Counted from the first letter of the stretch, positions 17,567-26,268 are shown. The stretch is DNA of 64,000 nt from Streptomyces aculeolatus (GCF_020400605.1 NZ_JAINRD010000008.1:226256-290255), one strand, 5' to 3'. Notes: a model not told the origin generated them from the sequence alone. Program-made: numbers and translations.

Positions 17567-20197
17567 TCAGGACAGCGGTGCGATCCTGTCGATGACCTCG
17601 GGGTTGTCGTCCAGCCACTTGCGGGCGGACTCCTTCTCCTTGCCGGTGCCGCCGTTCTGGATCTCGACCTCCAGCGAGGACAGCTCCTCCTCGGAGAGCT
17701 TGAAGTCCTTCAGCCACTTGTGGAACTCCGGGAAGTCCTCGGCGAAGTCCTTCTTGGCCACGGTGTGGATGTCGTCGCCCTCGCCCCAGGCCCCCTTCGG
17801 GTCCTCCAGCTTGGTCAGGTCCCACTTGCCGTAGGCCCAGTGCGGCGACCAGAGCGTGACGACGATGGGCTCCTTCTTGTCGTACGCGCGCTCCAGCTCG
17901 GCGAGCATCGAGGAGGTGGACGAGGAGACGACCTCCCAGTCCTCCAGGCCGTACTCGTTGACGACCTTGTCCTGGAGGATCCCCATCATGCCGGCGCTGG
18001 CCTCGATGCCGATGATCTTCCCGTCGAACTCGCCCTTGTGGTCCTTCAGGTCCTCGAGGGACTTGATGTCCTTCATGTACGACGGGACGGACAACTCCAG
18101 CGTCGTCGGCCCGTACCACGAGCCGATATCGGTGAGGTCGTCGCCGAATCTCTCCCAGTACTGCTCGTGCGTGACCGGCAGCCAGGCGTCGAACTGCACG
18201 TCCATCTGGCCCTCGGCGAGCGCCGTGTAGAGCGGGCCGGGGTCGAGCTGCTTGACGTTGGTCTTGTAGCCGCGGTCCTCCAGCACGTTCTGCCACAGGT
18301 ACGTGGAGGCGATGGCCTCGTCCCACGGGAAGTACCCGAGGTTCACGGTCTTGCCCGCGTCCTTGCCCTGGGTGCCGCCGCCGCTGCCGCCCTCGGGCAG
18401 CGGGGCGATCTTGTCGACGTAGCCCTTGTTCTGGTCCAGCCAGGCGCGGACGGCCTCCTGCTCCTTGCCCTCGCCGGCCTCGACGATCATCTCCTCCAGG
18501 CTGGTGAGCTCCTTCTCCTTCATGGTGAAGTCGCGCAGCCAGTCGGCGACGACGGGCTCGTCCTTCGCGAAGCCCTTGCGGGCGGTGGTGTGGACGTCGT
18601 CGCCGGAGCCCCAGGCGCCCTTCGGGTCCTCCAGCTTGGTCATGTCGAACTTGCTGTACGCCCAGTGCGGCGACCACAGCGTGACGACCACCGGCTCCTC
18701 GGCCGCGTACGCGCGCTCCAGCTCGGCGAGCATCGAGGACGTGGACGAGGAGACGACCTCCCAGTCCTCCAGGCCGTACTCGCCCACGACCTTGTCCTTC
18801 AGGATGCCCATCATGCCGGCGCTGGCCTCGATGCCGATGATCTTCCCGTCGAACTCGCCCTTGTGGTCCTTCAGGTCCTCGAGGGACTTGATGTCCTTCA
18901 TGTACGACGGGACGGACAGCTCCAGCGTCGTGGGCCCGTACCAGGAGCCCATGTCCTCCATCTTGTCGCCGAACTTCTCCCAGTACTGCTCGTGGGTCAC
19001 GGGCAGCCAGGCGTCGGTCTGGAAGTCGACCTGGCCCTCGGAGACGGCGGTGAAGAGCGGGCCCGGGTCGAGCTGCTTGGCCTCGGCCTTGAAGCCGCGC
19101 TGCTCCAGCACCTCCTTCCACAGGAAGGTGGAGGCGATGCCCTCGTCCCAGGGGATGTAGCCGATGTCGATCTGCCGGCCCTGGCCGACGTCCGTGGACG
19201 CGGCGGCCTCCTGCGTGGTGCCCTCGTCCTCGCTCTCGGCCAGGTTCAGGCCGCCGGCGAGCAGCGCCAGCACGACGATGCCGACGGTGGCGATCGCGGT
19301 GGTCGGCTTGTAGTGCAGGAACTTCCACCGGTCGACCGCGGCCGCGGTCTTGGCGAGCGCGCGCCGGCCGAGCGGCGAGACGCGCTGGTTGAGCGCGCCG
19401 GTCATCCGGTCCAGGTACATGGCGAGGATGACGACGACGAGGCCGCTCTCGAAGCCGGTGCCGATGGCGACCCGGGTGACGGCGTTGTAGACGACCTCGC
19501 CGAGGCCGCCGCCGCCGACCATGCCGGCGATGACGACCATCGACAGCGCGAGCATGATGACCTGGTTGACGCCGGCCATGATCGTCGGCAGCGCCAGCGG
19601 CAGCTGCACGCGGCGCAGGGTGTCGGCGGGCTTGGTGCCGAACGCCTCGGCGGCCTCGACGAGTTCCGCGTCGACCTGCCGGATGCCCAGCTCGGTCATG
19701 CGCACGCCGGGCGGCATCGCGAACACGATGGTGGCGATGATGCCCGGGGTGATGCCGATGGAGAAGAAGATGACGCCCGGGATCAGGTAGACGAAGGCGG
19801 GCATCGTCTGCATGAAGTCGAGCATCGGCCTGATGGCCGCGCTGACCACCTTGTTACGGGCCGCCCAGATGCCCAGCGGCACGGCGATCACCACGGTGAT
19901 CGCGGTGGCGACCAGCACCATCGACAGGGTTTCCATGGCCTCGGGCCACAGTTGCACCGAGTCGATGACGGCGAATCCCGCGAACGCGAGCACCGCGGGC
20001 AGCGGGCCGCGCAGCCAGAAGGCGATCACGGCGAAGATGCCGGCCATGACGAGCGGTTCCGGCGCGTCGAGGACGGCGTTGACGCCGTCGTACATGCCGG
20101 TGAGGACCGTGTCGATGAAGTCGAAGAGCCAGCCGAGGTGGTCCTTGAGCCAGTCGACGACCGACTCGACCCGGGACCCGAAGTCGATCTCAGGCAC
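17567..20197 (-). CDS. glycine betaine/proline ABC transporter: permease fused to two tandem substrate-binding domains
   Basis: An 876-aa fusion. Residues about 1-300 form an OpuAB/ProW permease (several helices; EAA-like segment ELVEAAEAFGTKPADTLRRVQLPLALP). A further helix near 315-335 leads to two extracytoplasmic OpuAC domains, about 345-620 and 635-876. Each repeats IGYIPWDE/LGYFPWDE, TDAWLPVTHEQYWE/FDAWLPVTHEQYWE, GSWYGPTTLELSVPSYMKDIK and TLWSPHWAY; such aromatic residues form the quaternary-amine cage. The linker is Gly/Ser-rich. The GTG start overlaps the ATPase stop by 8 bp. It imports osmoprotectants such as glycine betaine, with substrate inferred from family. Two fused binding domains are unusual among ABC importers generally, though such fusions are known. 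Confidence 0.9.
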   Translation of the reverse strand: MPEIDFGSRVESVVDWLKDHLGWLFDFIDTVLTGMYDGVNAVLDAPEPLVMAGIFAVIAFWLRGPLPAVLAFAGFAVIDSVQLWPEAMETLSMVLVATAITVVIAVPLGIWAARNKVVSAAIRPMLDFMQTMPAFVYLIPGVIFFSIGITPGIIATIVFAMPPGVRMTELGIRQVDAELVEAAEAFGTKPADTLRRVQLPLALPTIMAGVNQVIMLALSMVVIAGMVGGGGLGEVVYNAVTRVAIGTGFESGLVVVILAMYLDRMTGALNQRVSPLGRRALAKTAAAVDRWKFLHYKPTTAIATVGIVVLALLAGGLNLAESEDEGTTQEAAASTDVGQGRQIDIGYIPWDEGIASTFLWKEVLEQRGFKAEAKQLDPGPLFTAVSEGQVDFQTDAWLPVTHEQYWEKFGDKMEDMGSWYGPTTLELSVPSYMKDIKSLEDLKDHKGEFDGKIIGIEASAGMMGILKDKVVGEYGLEDWEVVSSSTSSMLAELERAYAAEEPVVVTLWSPHWAYSKFDMTKLEDPKGAWGSGDDVHTTARKGFAKDEPVVADWLRDFTMKEKELTSLEEMIVEAGEGKEQEAVRAWLDQNKGYVDKIAPLPEGGSGGGTQGKDAGKTVNLGYFPWDEAIASTYLWQNVLEDRGYKTNVKQLDPGPLYTALAEGQMDVQFDAWLPVTHEQYWERFGDDLTDIGSWYGPTTLELSVPSYMKDIKSLEDLKDHKGEFDGKIIGIEASAGMMGILQDKVVNEYGLEDWEVVSSSTSSMLAELERAYDKKEPIVVTLWSPHWAYGKWDLTKLEDPKGAWGEGDDIHTVAKKDFAEDFPEFHKWLKDFKLSEEELSSLEVEIQNGGTGKEKESARKWLDDNPEVIDRIAPLS
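17881..18126. repeat. internal duplication, copy in the second binding domain
   Basis: This segment is nearly identical to 18706-18951 (offset exactly 825 bp = 275 codons). Within it 17982-18093 is a 112-bp stretch identical to 18807-18918. It encodes the central part of the C-terminal OpuAC domain. Confidence 0.9.
18706..18951. repeat. internal duplication, copy in the first binding domain
   Basis: Direct-repeat partner of 17881-18126 within the same gene, about 95% identical over the segment and completely identical over 112 bp. It encodes the same region of the N-proximal OpuAC domain. Confidence 0.9.
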
Positions 20198-21266
20198 CGG
20201 CGATCACCTTCTCGCCCTCGTCGTCGCCGGCCTGGTCGCCCAGGATGGACAGCAGCCGGCCGCGCTCCACGAGGCCGACGAGGTCGCCGTCGGCATCGGT
20301 GACGCCCACGGCGTCGTCGCCGGTCGCGAACGGGCCGAACAGCTCGGCGACGGGGGTGTCCTCGGTGACGCTGACGGGCGCCGCGGCGCGCAGCTCCTTC
20401 GGGGAGAGGCCGTCCTGCGGCTCCTCCATGATGGAGCCGGCGGTGAGCACCCGGGTGCGGTCGACGTCCTCGACGAAGCGGCGGACGTAGTCGTCCGCGG
20501 GCCGCACGAGGATGTCCTCGGGGCTGCCTATCTGGACGATGCGGCCGTCGCGCATGACGGCGATGCGGTCGCCCAGGCGCATGGCCTCGTTCAGGTCGTG
20601 GGTGATGAAGACGATGGTCTTCTTCAGCTTGGACTGCAGCTCGATGAGCTGGTCCTGCATGTCCCGCCGGATCAGCGGGTCGAGCGCGCTGAACGACTCG
20701 TCCATGAGGAGCAGGTCGGCGTCGGTGGCCAGGGCGCGGGCCAGGCCCACGCGCTGCTTCATGCCGCCGGACAGCTCGTCGGGCCAGTGGTGCTCCCAGC
20801 CCTTCAGGCCGGTCAGCTCCAGGGCCTCGGTGGCGCGCTTCTCGCGCTCCTGCCGGGGTATGCCCTGGACCTCGAGACCGTACGCGGCGTTCTCCAGGAC
20901 GCTGCGGTGCGGGAAGAGCGCGAAGTGCTGGAAGACCATGCTGATCTTCTTGGAGCGCACCTCGCGCAGCTCGCGGTCCGTCAGCGACGTCAGGTCCTGG
21001 CCGTCGAAGAGCACCCGGCCCGACGTGGCGTCGAGCAGCCCGTTGAGCATGCGCAGCAACGTGGACTTGCCGGACCCGGAGAGGCCCATGACCACGAATA
21101 TCTCGCCCGACTCGACGGTGAAGGAGGCGTCCACCACCGCCGCGGTTGTGCCCTTCTTGCGAAGTTTCTCCCGATCCTCGCCTGCCTCTAGCTTGGCGAC
21201 CGCATCGTCTGGCCGTTTGCCGAACACCTTGTACAGGCGCTCCGCCTGGAGCCTGCTCACATACAC
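20190..21266 (-). CDS. glycine betaine/proline ABC transporter ATP-binding protein (OpuAA/ProV-like)
   Basis: A 358-aa ATPase: Walker A GLSGSGKST, Q-loop FQHFALFPHRSV, signature LSGGMKQRV, Walker B DLLLMDESFSALDP and H-loop FITHDLNEAMRLGD. The C-terminal region (about 275-345) looks like a CBS-type module (VTEDTPVAELFGPFATGDDAVGVTDADGDLVGLVERGRLLSIL), which senses ionic strength in OpuA-type importers. The N-terminal insertion RPDDAVAKLEAGEDREKLRKKG is typical of ProV. GTG 21266 is the likely start; GTG 21260 is an alternative. It is followed by the permease-receptor fusion with an 8-bp overlap, so the two genes form the whole importer. Confidence 0.92.
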   Translation of the reverse strand: MYVSRLQAERLYKVFGKRPDDAVAKLEAGEDREKLRKKGTTAAVVDASFTVESGEIFVVMGLSGSGKSTLLRMLNGLLDATSGRVLFDGQDLTSLTDRELREVRSKKISMVFQHFALFPHRSVLENAAYGLEVQGIPRQEREKRATEALELTGLKGWEHHWPDELSGGMKQRVGLARALATDADLLLMDESFSALDPLIRRDMQDQLIELQSKLKKTIVFITHDLNEAMRLGDRIAVMRDGRIVQIGSPEDILVRPADDYVRRFVEDVDRTRVLTAGSIMEEPQDGLSPKELRAAAPVSVTEDTPVAELFGPFATGDDAVGVTDADGDLVGLVERGRLLSILGDQAGDDEGEKVIAGA

Positions 21267-21480
21267 CTCACGCCTCGAACGGAAAAATCGACCTGCCTCC
21301 CCCGTCGGCAGGTCGTGGAGTGACGCGGGTTCTGCCCTGATGCTTACCGAATTGTCCGTGTATAGACCATCGGTTCACTCCACTTCGGCCGCTGCCCAGG
21401 ATCCCGGTGTCCAAACCATGGCGTGATCCAGTTCACATCGCGATCGCGTTTGGTCGCGGTGCATGCGGCATCATCAGGGG
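21267..21480. promoter_or_regulatory. divergent intergenic region upstream of the betaine importer
   Basis: 214 bp, less GC-rich than its surroundings, between the importer ATPase gene and the exonuclease gene. It should hold the osmotically relevant promoter, but no clear operator or riboswitch structure was recognised. Confidence 0.4.
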
Positions 21481-22407
21481 ATGACCCGACGCCTGATGCT
21501 GCTCGACACGGCCAGCCTCTACTTCCGCGCGTACTTCGGCGTACCGGAATCGGTCACGGCCCCCGACGGCACCCCCGTGAACGCCGTGCGGGGGCTGCTC
21601 GACTTCATCTCCCGGCTCGTCGCCGACCACCGCCCCGACGACCTCGTCGCCTGCATGGACGCCGACTGGCGGCCGCAGTGGCGGGTGGACCTCATCCCCT
21701 CGTACAAGGCGCACCGGGTCGCCGAGGAGCACCCCGGCGAGGCGGAGGCGGACGAGGAGGAGGTGCCGGACACGCTGTCGCCGCAGGTGCCGGTCATCGA
21801 GGAGGTGCTGGACGCCCTCGGCATCGCGCGGGTGGGAGTGGCCCCGTACGAGGCGGACGACGTGATCGGCACCCTGACCGCGCACGCGACCGGGCCGGTC
21901 GACATCATCACCGGCGACCGCGACCTGTTCCAGCTGATCGACGACGCCCGCGGGGTACGGGTGGTCTACCCCGTGAAGGGCGTCGGCAACGCCACCGTCA
22001 TGGACGGCGCGGCGCTGCGCGAGAAGTACGGCGTCGACGGCTCCGGCTACGCCGACCTCGCGCTGCTGCGCGGCGACCCGAGCGACGGCCTGCCGGGCGT
22101 ACCGGGGATCGGCGAGAAGACCGCGGCCAAGCTCCTCGACGCCTACGGCGACCTCGCCGGCATCATGGCCGCCGTCGACGACCCGGCCTCGCGGCTCACC
22201 CCGGCGCAGCGGCGCCGGCTGGCCGAGGCGCGGCCGTACGTCGAGGTGGCGCCGAAGGTGGTCCGGGTGGCGGCCGACGTGCCGCTGCCGGCGTACGACC
22301 CGGAGCTGCCGCGGACGCCGCTGGACCCCGAGCGGCTGGCGGCGCTGGCGAAGCAGTGGGGGCTCGGGGGCTCGCTGGAGCGGCTGCTGACGACGCTGCG
22401 CGGCTGA
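21481..22407 (+). CDS. 5'-3' exonuclease (PolI-like FEN domain, stand-alone)
   Basis: A 308-aa FEN/5'-nuclease. It has N-terminal LLDTASLYFRAYFG, the acidic metal-binding positions in VACMDADWRPQWRV, APYEADDVIGTL and IITGDRDLFQLID, and the H3TH segment LRGDPSDGLPGVPGIGEKTAAKLLDAYG. It corresponds to the 5' nuclease of DNA polymerase I without the polymerase, acting on flaps and RNA primers. ATG 21481 is preferred over the in-frame ATG 21463, because family members start with a short hydrophilic lead into LMLLDTAS. Confidence 0.88.
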   Translation: MTRRLMLLDTASLYFRAYFGVPESVTAPDGTPVNAVRGLLDFISRLVADHRPDDLVACMDADWRPQWRVDLIPSYKAHRVAEEHPGEAEADEEEVPDTLSPQVPVIEEVLDALGIARVGVAPYEADDVIGTLTAHATGPVDIITGDRDLFQLIDDARGVRVVYPVKGVGNATVMDGAALREKYGVDGSGYADLALLRGDPSDGLPGVPGIGEKTAAKLLDAYGDLAGIMAAVDDPASRLTPAQRRRLAEARPYVEVAPKVVRVAADVPLPAYDPELPRTPLDPERLAALAKQWGLGGSLERLLTTLRG

Positions 22408-22468
22408 CGGCGCGGCCCGGCGTGGGGTGCGCCCGGCGGTGCCGGGCCGCGGAGCGGGGCGACGGGGT

Positions 22469-22487
22469 GTAGGTTAGGTAACCCTAA
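22469..22487. promoter_or_regulatory. iron box (DmdR/IdeR operator)
   Basis: GTAGGTTAGGTAACCCTAA matches the actinobacterial DtxR-family consensus TTAGGTTAGGCTCACCTAA at 14 of 19 positions and contains the dyad TTAGG...CCTAA. It lies about 26 bp upstream of the siderophore-interacting protein start. Iron-bound DmdR would repress that gene. Confidence 0.82.
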
Positions 22488-22512
22488 CTTGACTCTCGTC
22501 CCGGAGGTTCAC

Positions 22513-23385
22513 GTGGCAGACCGCCCCGCCGGCCGGAAGCGCCAGGTCCACACCGCCCGCGTGGTGCGCACCGAGCAACTCACCCCGCACATGGTGCGCG
22601 TGGTCCTCGGCGGCGACGAGCTGTCCGGGTTCACGGCGGGCGAGTGGACCGACCACTACGTCAAGCTCCTCTTCCCCGCGCCGGGCGCGGCCTACCCCGA
22701 GCCGTACGACCTGGACGCCATCCGCCGCGACCTGCCCCGTGACCGCTGGCCCGTGATGCGCACGTACACCGTGCGCGCCTGGGACGCCAAGGCCCGGGAG
22801 CTGGCGCTGGACTTCGTCGTGCACGGCGAGGCGGGCGTGGCCGGGCCCTGGGCGCAGCGCGCCCGGCCGGGCGACGTGGTGCGCTTCCTCGGCCCCGGCG
22901 GGGCCTACGCGCCGAGCCCGGCGGCCGACTGGCACCTGCTGGCGGGCGACGAGAGCGCGCTGCCGGCCATCGCCGCCTCGCTGGAGCGGGTGCCCGACGG
23001 CGCCGTGGCGCAGGTGCTGATCGAGGTCGCCGACGCGGCCGAGCGGCAGCCCCTGGCGGCCCCCGAGGGCGCCGGCGTCACCTGGCTGTACCGGGACGGC
23101 CGGCCGGTGGGCCGGGCGCTCGTGGAAGCGGTGAAGGCGCTGGAGTTCCCGCCGGGCCGGGCGCAGGTCTTCGTGCACGGCGAGGCCGGGATGGTCAAGG
23201 AGCTGCGCCGGCACCTGCGGATGGAACGGCAGGTGCCGCGCGAGCAGTTGTCGATCTCCGGCTACTGGAGGGTCGGCCACGACGAGGACGGCTGGCAGTC
23301 CTCGAAGAAGCAGTGGAACGAGGCCGTCGAGCGCGAGCAGGAGGGCCGGGAGGGTGCGGAGCCCGCCGCCGGCTCCGCACCCTGA
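22513..23385 (+). CDS. siderophore-interacting protein (FAD-dependent ferric-siderophore reductase)
   Basis: A 290-aa SIP-family flavoprotein. The FAD-binding region includes MVRVVLGGDELSGF, DHYVKLLFPAPG, RTYTVRAWDAKARELALDFVVHGEAGVAGPWA and GDVVRFLGPGGAY. The NAD(P)H-binding SIP half has WHLLAGDESALPAIAASLE, VFVHGEAGMVKELRRHL and SISGYWRVGHDEDGW. It releases iron in the cytoplasm by reducing ferric siderophores. GTG 22513 (GGAGG at 5-nt spacing) is preferred over the in-frame TTG at 22489, which abuts the iron box. Iron-repressed expression is expected. Confidence 0.92.
   Translation: MADRPAGRKRQVHTARVVRTEQLTPHMVRVVLGGDELSGFTAGEWTDHYVKLLFPAPGAAYPEPYDLDAIRRDLPRDRWPVMRTYTVRAWDAKARELALDFVVHGEAGVAGPWAQRARPGDVVRFLGPGGAYAPSPAADWHLLAGDESALPAIAASLERVPDGAVAQVLIEVADAAERQPLAAPEGAGVTWLYRDGRPVGRALVEAVKALEFPPGRAQVFVHGEAGMVKELRRHLRMERQVPREQLSISGYWRVGHDEDGWQSSKKQWNEAVEREQEGREGAEPAAGSAP
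23353..23381. terminator. bidirectional terminator overlapping the SIP 3' end
   Basis: GGTGCGGAGCC and GGCTCCGCACC form an 11-bp perfect stem with a 7-nt loop. The hairpin lies within the last codons of the SIP gene and faces the convergent ABC permease gene (stop 23422). Confidence 0.75.
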
Positions 23386-23421
23386 GACCCGCTCGGTCCT
23401 CCGCCCGGACCGCCGGGCCCC

Positions 23422-24198
23422 TCAGACCGAGCGCTGGTACGTACGGAACGTACGGGTGGACAGCAGCACCGCCGCCACCGCCACCGCGAGCAGCGCGCCG
23501 CCCCGCCCCAGCACCTCGCCCCAGTCGGGGTCCGCGGACAGCGCGCCCCGGCCGGCCACCACCGCCCAGTCGACGGGGTTGAAGTCGGCGACGTGCCGCA
23601 TCCAGGACGGCATCAGCGCCGGCGCCATGAACGACGAGGACAGGAACGTCAGCGGCAGCAGCAAGAAGGTGTTGATGCCGATGATCGACTCCCGCTGGCG
23701 CACCATCATGCCGATCGCGTTGGACATCGCGCCGAAGACGGTGCCCAGCAGGATCGCGGCGACCACCAGCACGAGCAGCCCGGCGGCCCCGCCCGCGTAG
23801 TCGGCGCCGGCGACCAGCCCCAGCAGGATGATCACCACCGCCTGCACGAGCACGCTGAGACCGTTGTTGATCACATTGGCGTTCATCAGCGCCCCGCGGT
23901 TGACCGGAGTGGTCAGGAACCGGTTGAGCGTGCCGCGCTCGATCTCCTCCAGCGTGCCCATACCGGCCCACATGCTGGAGCTGAGCGCGGTCATCACCAC
24001 CACGCCGGGGACCAGGTAGTCCAGGTACGAGCCGGTGCCGAAGCCCGGCAGGTCGGTGATCCGGCGGAACAGGTTGCCGAAGAGGAAGAGCCAGATCACC
24101 GGCTGGAGCAGGGTGATCAGCAGGTACGCCGGCTGCCGTACGAACGCGGTCAGCTGACGCTGCGTCATGTACCAGGTCTGGGCCGCCGCGGCGCTCAT
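23422..24198 (-). CDS. ABC-2 type exporter permease (DrrB-like)
   Basis: A 258-aa membrane protein with six predicted helices, typical of ABC-2 drug/lipid exporters: QPAYLLITLLQPVIWLFLFGNLF, YLDYLVPGVVVMTALSSSMWAG, EEIERGTLNRFLTTPVNRGALMNANV, and LTFLSSSFMAPALMPSWMRHVADFNPVDWAVVAGR before the last helix. The ATG 24198 overlaps the ATPase stop (ATGA), so the two form one exporter. The substrate is unknown; the linked PadR suggests a multidrug or hydrophobic compound. Confidence 0.88.
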   Translation of the reverse strand: MSAAAAQTWYMTQRQLTAFVRQPAYLLITLLQPVIWLFLFGNLFRRITDLPGFGTGSYLDYLVPGVVVMTALSSSMWAGMGTLEEIERGTLNRFLTTPVNRGALMNANVINNGLSVLVQAVVIILLGLVAGADYAGGAAGLLVLVVAAILLGTVFGAMSNAIGMMVRQRESIIGINTFLLLPLTFLSSSFMAPALMPSWMRHVADFNPVDWAVVAGRGALSADPDWGEVLGRGGALLAVAVAAVLLSTRTFRTYQRSV

Positions 24199-25226
24199 CG
24201 CGCACCCCCCGCGACCGCCGGGGCGGCCGTCCGCGGGGCGCCGGCGCCCGCGCCGTCCGCCTCGGCGAACCGGCGCCCGGCGTAGCGCAGGTACACGTCG
24301 TCCAGCGACGGCCGGGCGACGGTGACCGCGGCCACCTCCGCGCCCTGGCGCTCCAGCGCGGTCAGCACCCGCGGCACGGCGGCGGCGCCGTCCGCCGCCC
24401 GGGCGCTCAGCCGGCGCCCGTCGAGCGCCACCTCGCGTACGCCCGCGAACTCGGTGAGCGCGGCCCGCAGCAGTCCGGCGTCCACCTCCCCCGGCGCGAC
24501 GGCGAGTTCGACGTGCACGGCGTCGCCGCGCAGTTCGCCCTTGAGCGCCTCGGGTGTGCCCTCGGCGACCACGCGCCCGCGGTCGACGACGGCGACGCGC
24601 CCGGCGAGCCGGTCGGCCTCGTCCAGGTAGTGCGTGGTCAGCACGATCGTGAGCCCCTCGCCGCCGGCGAGCCGGGCGATCTCCTCCCACATCGCCGTAC
24701 GGGCCTCGGGGTCCAGGCCCGTCGTCGGCTCGTCCAGGAACAGCACCTCGGGCCGGTGCACCAGGCCCAGCGCCACGTCGAGGCGCCGCTGCATGCCGCC
24801 GGAGTAGCCGCGCACCAGCCGGCTCCCGGCGGCGGCCAGGTCGAAGCGCTCCAGCAGTTCGTCGGCGCGCCTGCCGAGCGGGGCGCCGCGCAGCCCGTAC
24901 AACCGGCCCTGCAGCAGCAGGTTCTCGCGTCCCGTCGCCATCGGGTCGGCGCCCGACTTCTGCGCCACGACGCCGATCGCGCGCCGGACCCGGCCGGGGC
25001 GGCGCAGCACGTCGTGGCCGGCGACGGCGGCGGTGCCGCCGTCGGGCCTGGCCAGGGTGGTGAGGATCTTGACGGTGGTGGACTTGCCGGCGCCGTTCGG
25101 GCCGAGCAGTCCGAAGACCGTGCCGGCCGGGACGGCCAGGGACATGCCGTCCAGGGCCGTGACGTCGTGGGGATAGGTCTTTCTCAGCTCGCGCGCCTCG
25201 ACGGCGAGCGTCCCGTTCCCGGGCAT
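24195..25226 (-). CDS. ABC exporter ATP-binding protein (DrrA-like)
   Basis: A 343-aa ATPase of the daunorubicin-resistance DrrA family: Walker A GPNGAGKST, Q-loop VVAQKSGADPMATGREN, signature YSGGMQRRLDVA, Walker B EVLFLDEPTTGLDP, H-loop LTTHYLDEADRLA, and the family C-terminal region ending PSLDDVYLRYAGRRF. ATG 25226 starts with a short lead into LAVEARELRKTY. It is coupled to the permease by ATGA. The operon follows the padR gene on the same strand after a strong terminator, so it has its own promoter in 25227-25359. Confidence 0.9.
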   Translation of the reverse strand: MPGNGTLAVEARELRKTYPHDVTALDGMSLAVPAGTVFGLLGPNGAGKSTTVKILTTLARPDGGTAAVAGHDVLRRPGRVRRAIGVVAQKSGADPMATGRENLLLQGRLYGLRGAPLGRRADELLERFDLAAAGSRLVRGYSGGMQRRLDVALGLVHRPEVLFLDEPTTGLDPEARTAMWEEIARLAGGEGLTIVLTTHYLDEADRLAGRVAVVDRGRVVAEGTPEALKGELRGDAVHVELAVAPGEVDAGLLRAALTEFAGVREVALDGRRLSARAADGAAAVPRVLTALERQGAEVAAVTVARPSLDDVYLRYAGRRFAEADGAGAGAPRTAAPAVAGGAR

Positions 25227-25359
25227 GGCGAACTCCGCTCTCGCACGGTGTGCGTGGGTTCTGCCGGACGATCGGCGAAAGCGGAGCCTGGCTATCCTGG
25301 GGTGTGCCGCACCTCGACGCCTGGCGCCTGCCCTCGCGCAGGTCCGGATGTTCGGGGTC

Positions 25360-25395
25360 CGTCCCGGCGGGCTGTTGGCGCAGCCCGCCGGGACG
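25360..25395 (-). terminator. 15-bp hairpin terminator after padR
   Basis: CGTCCCGGCGGGCTG and its exact complement enclose TTGGCG. It begins 16 nt past the PadR stop and separates that gene from the DrrAB-type operon. Confidence 0.82.
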
Positions 25396-25410
25396 CTTCT
25401 TCCGGGGGCG

Positions 25411-26112
25411 CTACGGGCCCCTCCTCGCGTCCTGCGTCTCCTGCGCGGCGCCGGGCGTCCCGCCCGCGCCGCCGGGCAACTCCTCCTCCGCATCCCGCCA
25501 TTCGGCCGGCATCTCACCGGTCTCGTGCCACGCGCGCCACTCCGCGACGCCGCTGAGGGAGCCGTCCGCCAGCTCCGCCAGCAGGCCGCGCAGCCATGCG
25601 GCCTCGGCCTCCAGCATGTGCGCCTGGTACTCCGTCTCGACGACGAAGACGCGCGGCAGCGTCTCGTACAGCTTCGCCAGCGCGCCGCGCAGCCCCGCCG
25701 CCGTGATCTCCTGCCGCGCGAGCCGCGTCTGCAGGGCCTCGACCGCCTCGTCCGGCGGCAGCACACCGAGCAGGGAGAGGGCGGCCTCGAAGTGCGGGTA
25801 CTCCCGGCGGGGGGCGGCGACGATCTCCGTGAGCCAGTCGTGCATCTCCTCTCGGCCGGCGTCGGTGATGGCGTAGACCGTGCGCTCCGGCCGGTTCCCC
25901 TGCTTCTGCACCCCGGCGGCGGCGACGAAGCCGTGCTTCTCCAGGTTCTGCACCACGGTGTAGAGGGAGCCGAAATTGATCTTGATGCTCTCCTCCTTGC
26001 CGCGCTGCCGCAGCAGCTGGGCGATCTCGTACGGGTGCATCGACCGCTCGGCGAGGAAGGCCAGCACGGCCAGGGCCAGCGGGTTGCTCAGCTTCCGCCG
26101 CTTCGAGGACAC
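25411..26112 (-). CDS. PadR-family transcriptional regulator
   Basis: A 233-aa PadR regulator (VirR-like, with C-terminal dimerisation helices). The winged helix is KLSNPLALAVLAFLAERSMHPYEIAQLLRQRGKEESIKINFGSLYTVVQNLEKHGFVAA, with RPERTVYAITDAGREEMHDWL as wing. The GTG at 26112 is preceded by GGGAGGG. It probably represses the adjacent DrrAB-type exporter. The frame stays open upstream into the N-terminal fragment of a broken secreted-protein gene (26269-26709), so an in-frame chimera is possible in principle; the RBS supports the 26112 start. Confidence 0.88.
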   Translation of the reverse strand: MSSKRRKLSNPLALAVLAFLAERSMHPYEIAQLLRQRGKEESIKINFGSLYTVVQNLEKHGFVAAAGVQKQGNRPERTVYAITDAGREEMHDWLTEIVAAPRREYPHFEAALSLLGVLPPDEAVEALQTRLARQEITAAGLRGALAKLYETLPRVFVVETEYQAHMLEAEAAWLRGLLAELADGSLSGVAEWRAWHETGEMPAEWRDAEEELPGGAGGTPGAAQETQDARRGP

Positions 26113-26142
26113 GAGCCCTCCCCTCCGTTTTGTCCGGCACCG

Positions 26143-26162
26143 TATATTCGTGGCCGAACATA
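26143..26162. promoter_or_regulatory. candidate PadR operator
   Basis: TATATTCG - TGGC - CGAACATA is a 7-of-8 inverted repeat located 31-50 bp upstream of the PadR start in an AT-rich pocket, a good position for autoregulation. A 12-bp perfect palindrome, CGCGAATTCGCG, lies a little further up at 26199-26210. Confidence 0.5.
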
Positions 26163-26268
26163 TCGCGTGTTTCGCGAGCCCGTCAAGACGAGATGTATCG
26201 CGAATTCGCGGCCGAGTCCAGGCGAGTGGCGGCGGCCCCTGGTCCTTTGCAGTGCTCTTCGGTCCGGC

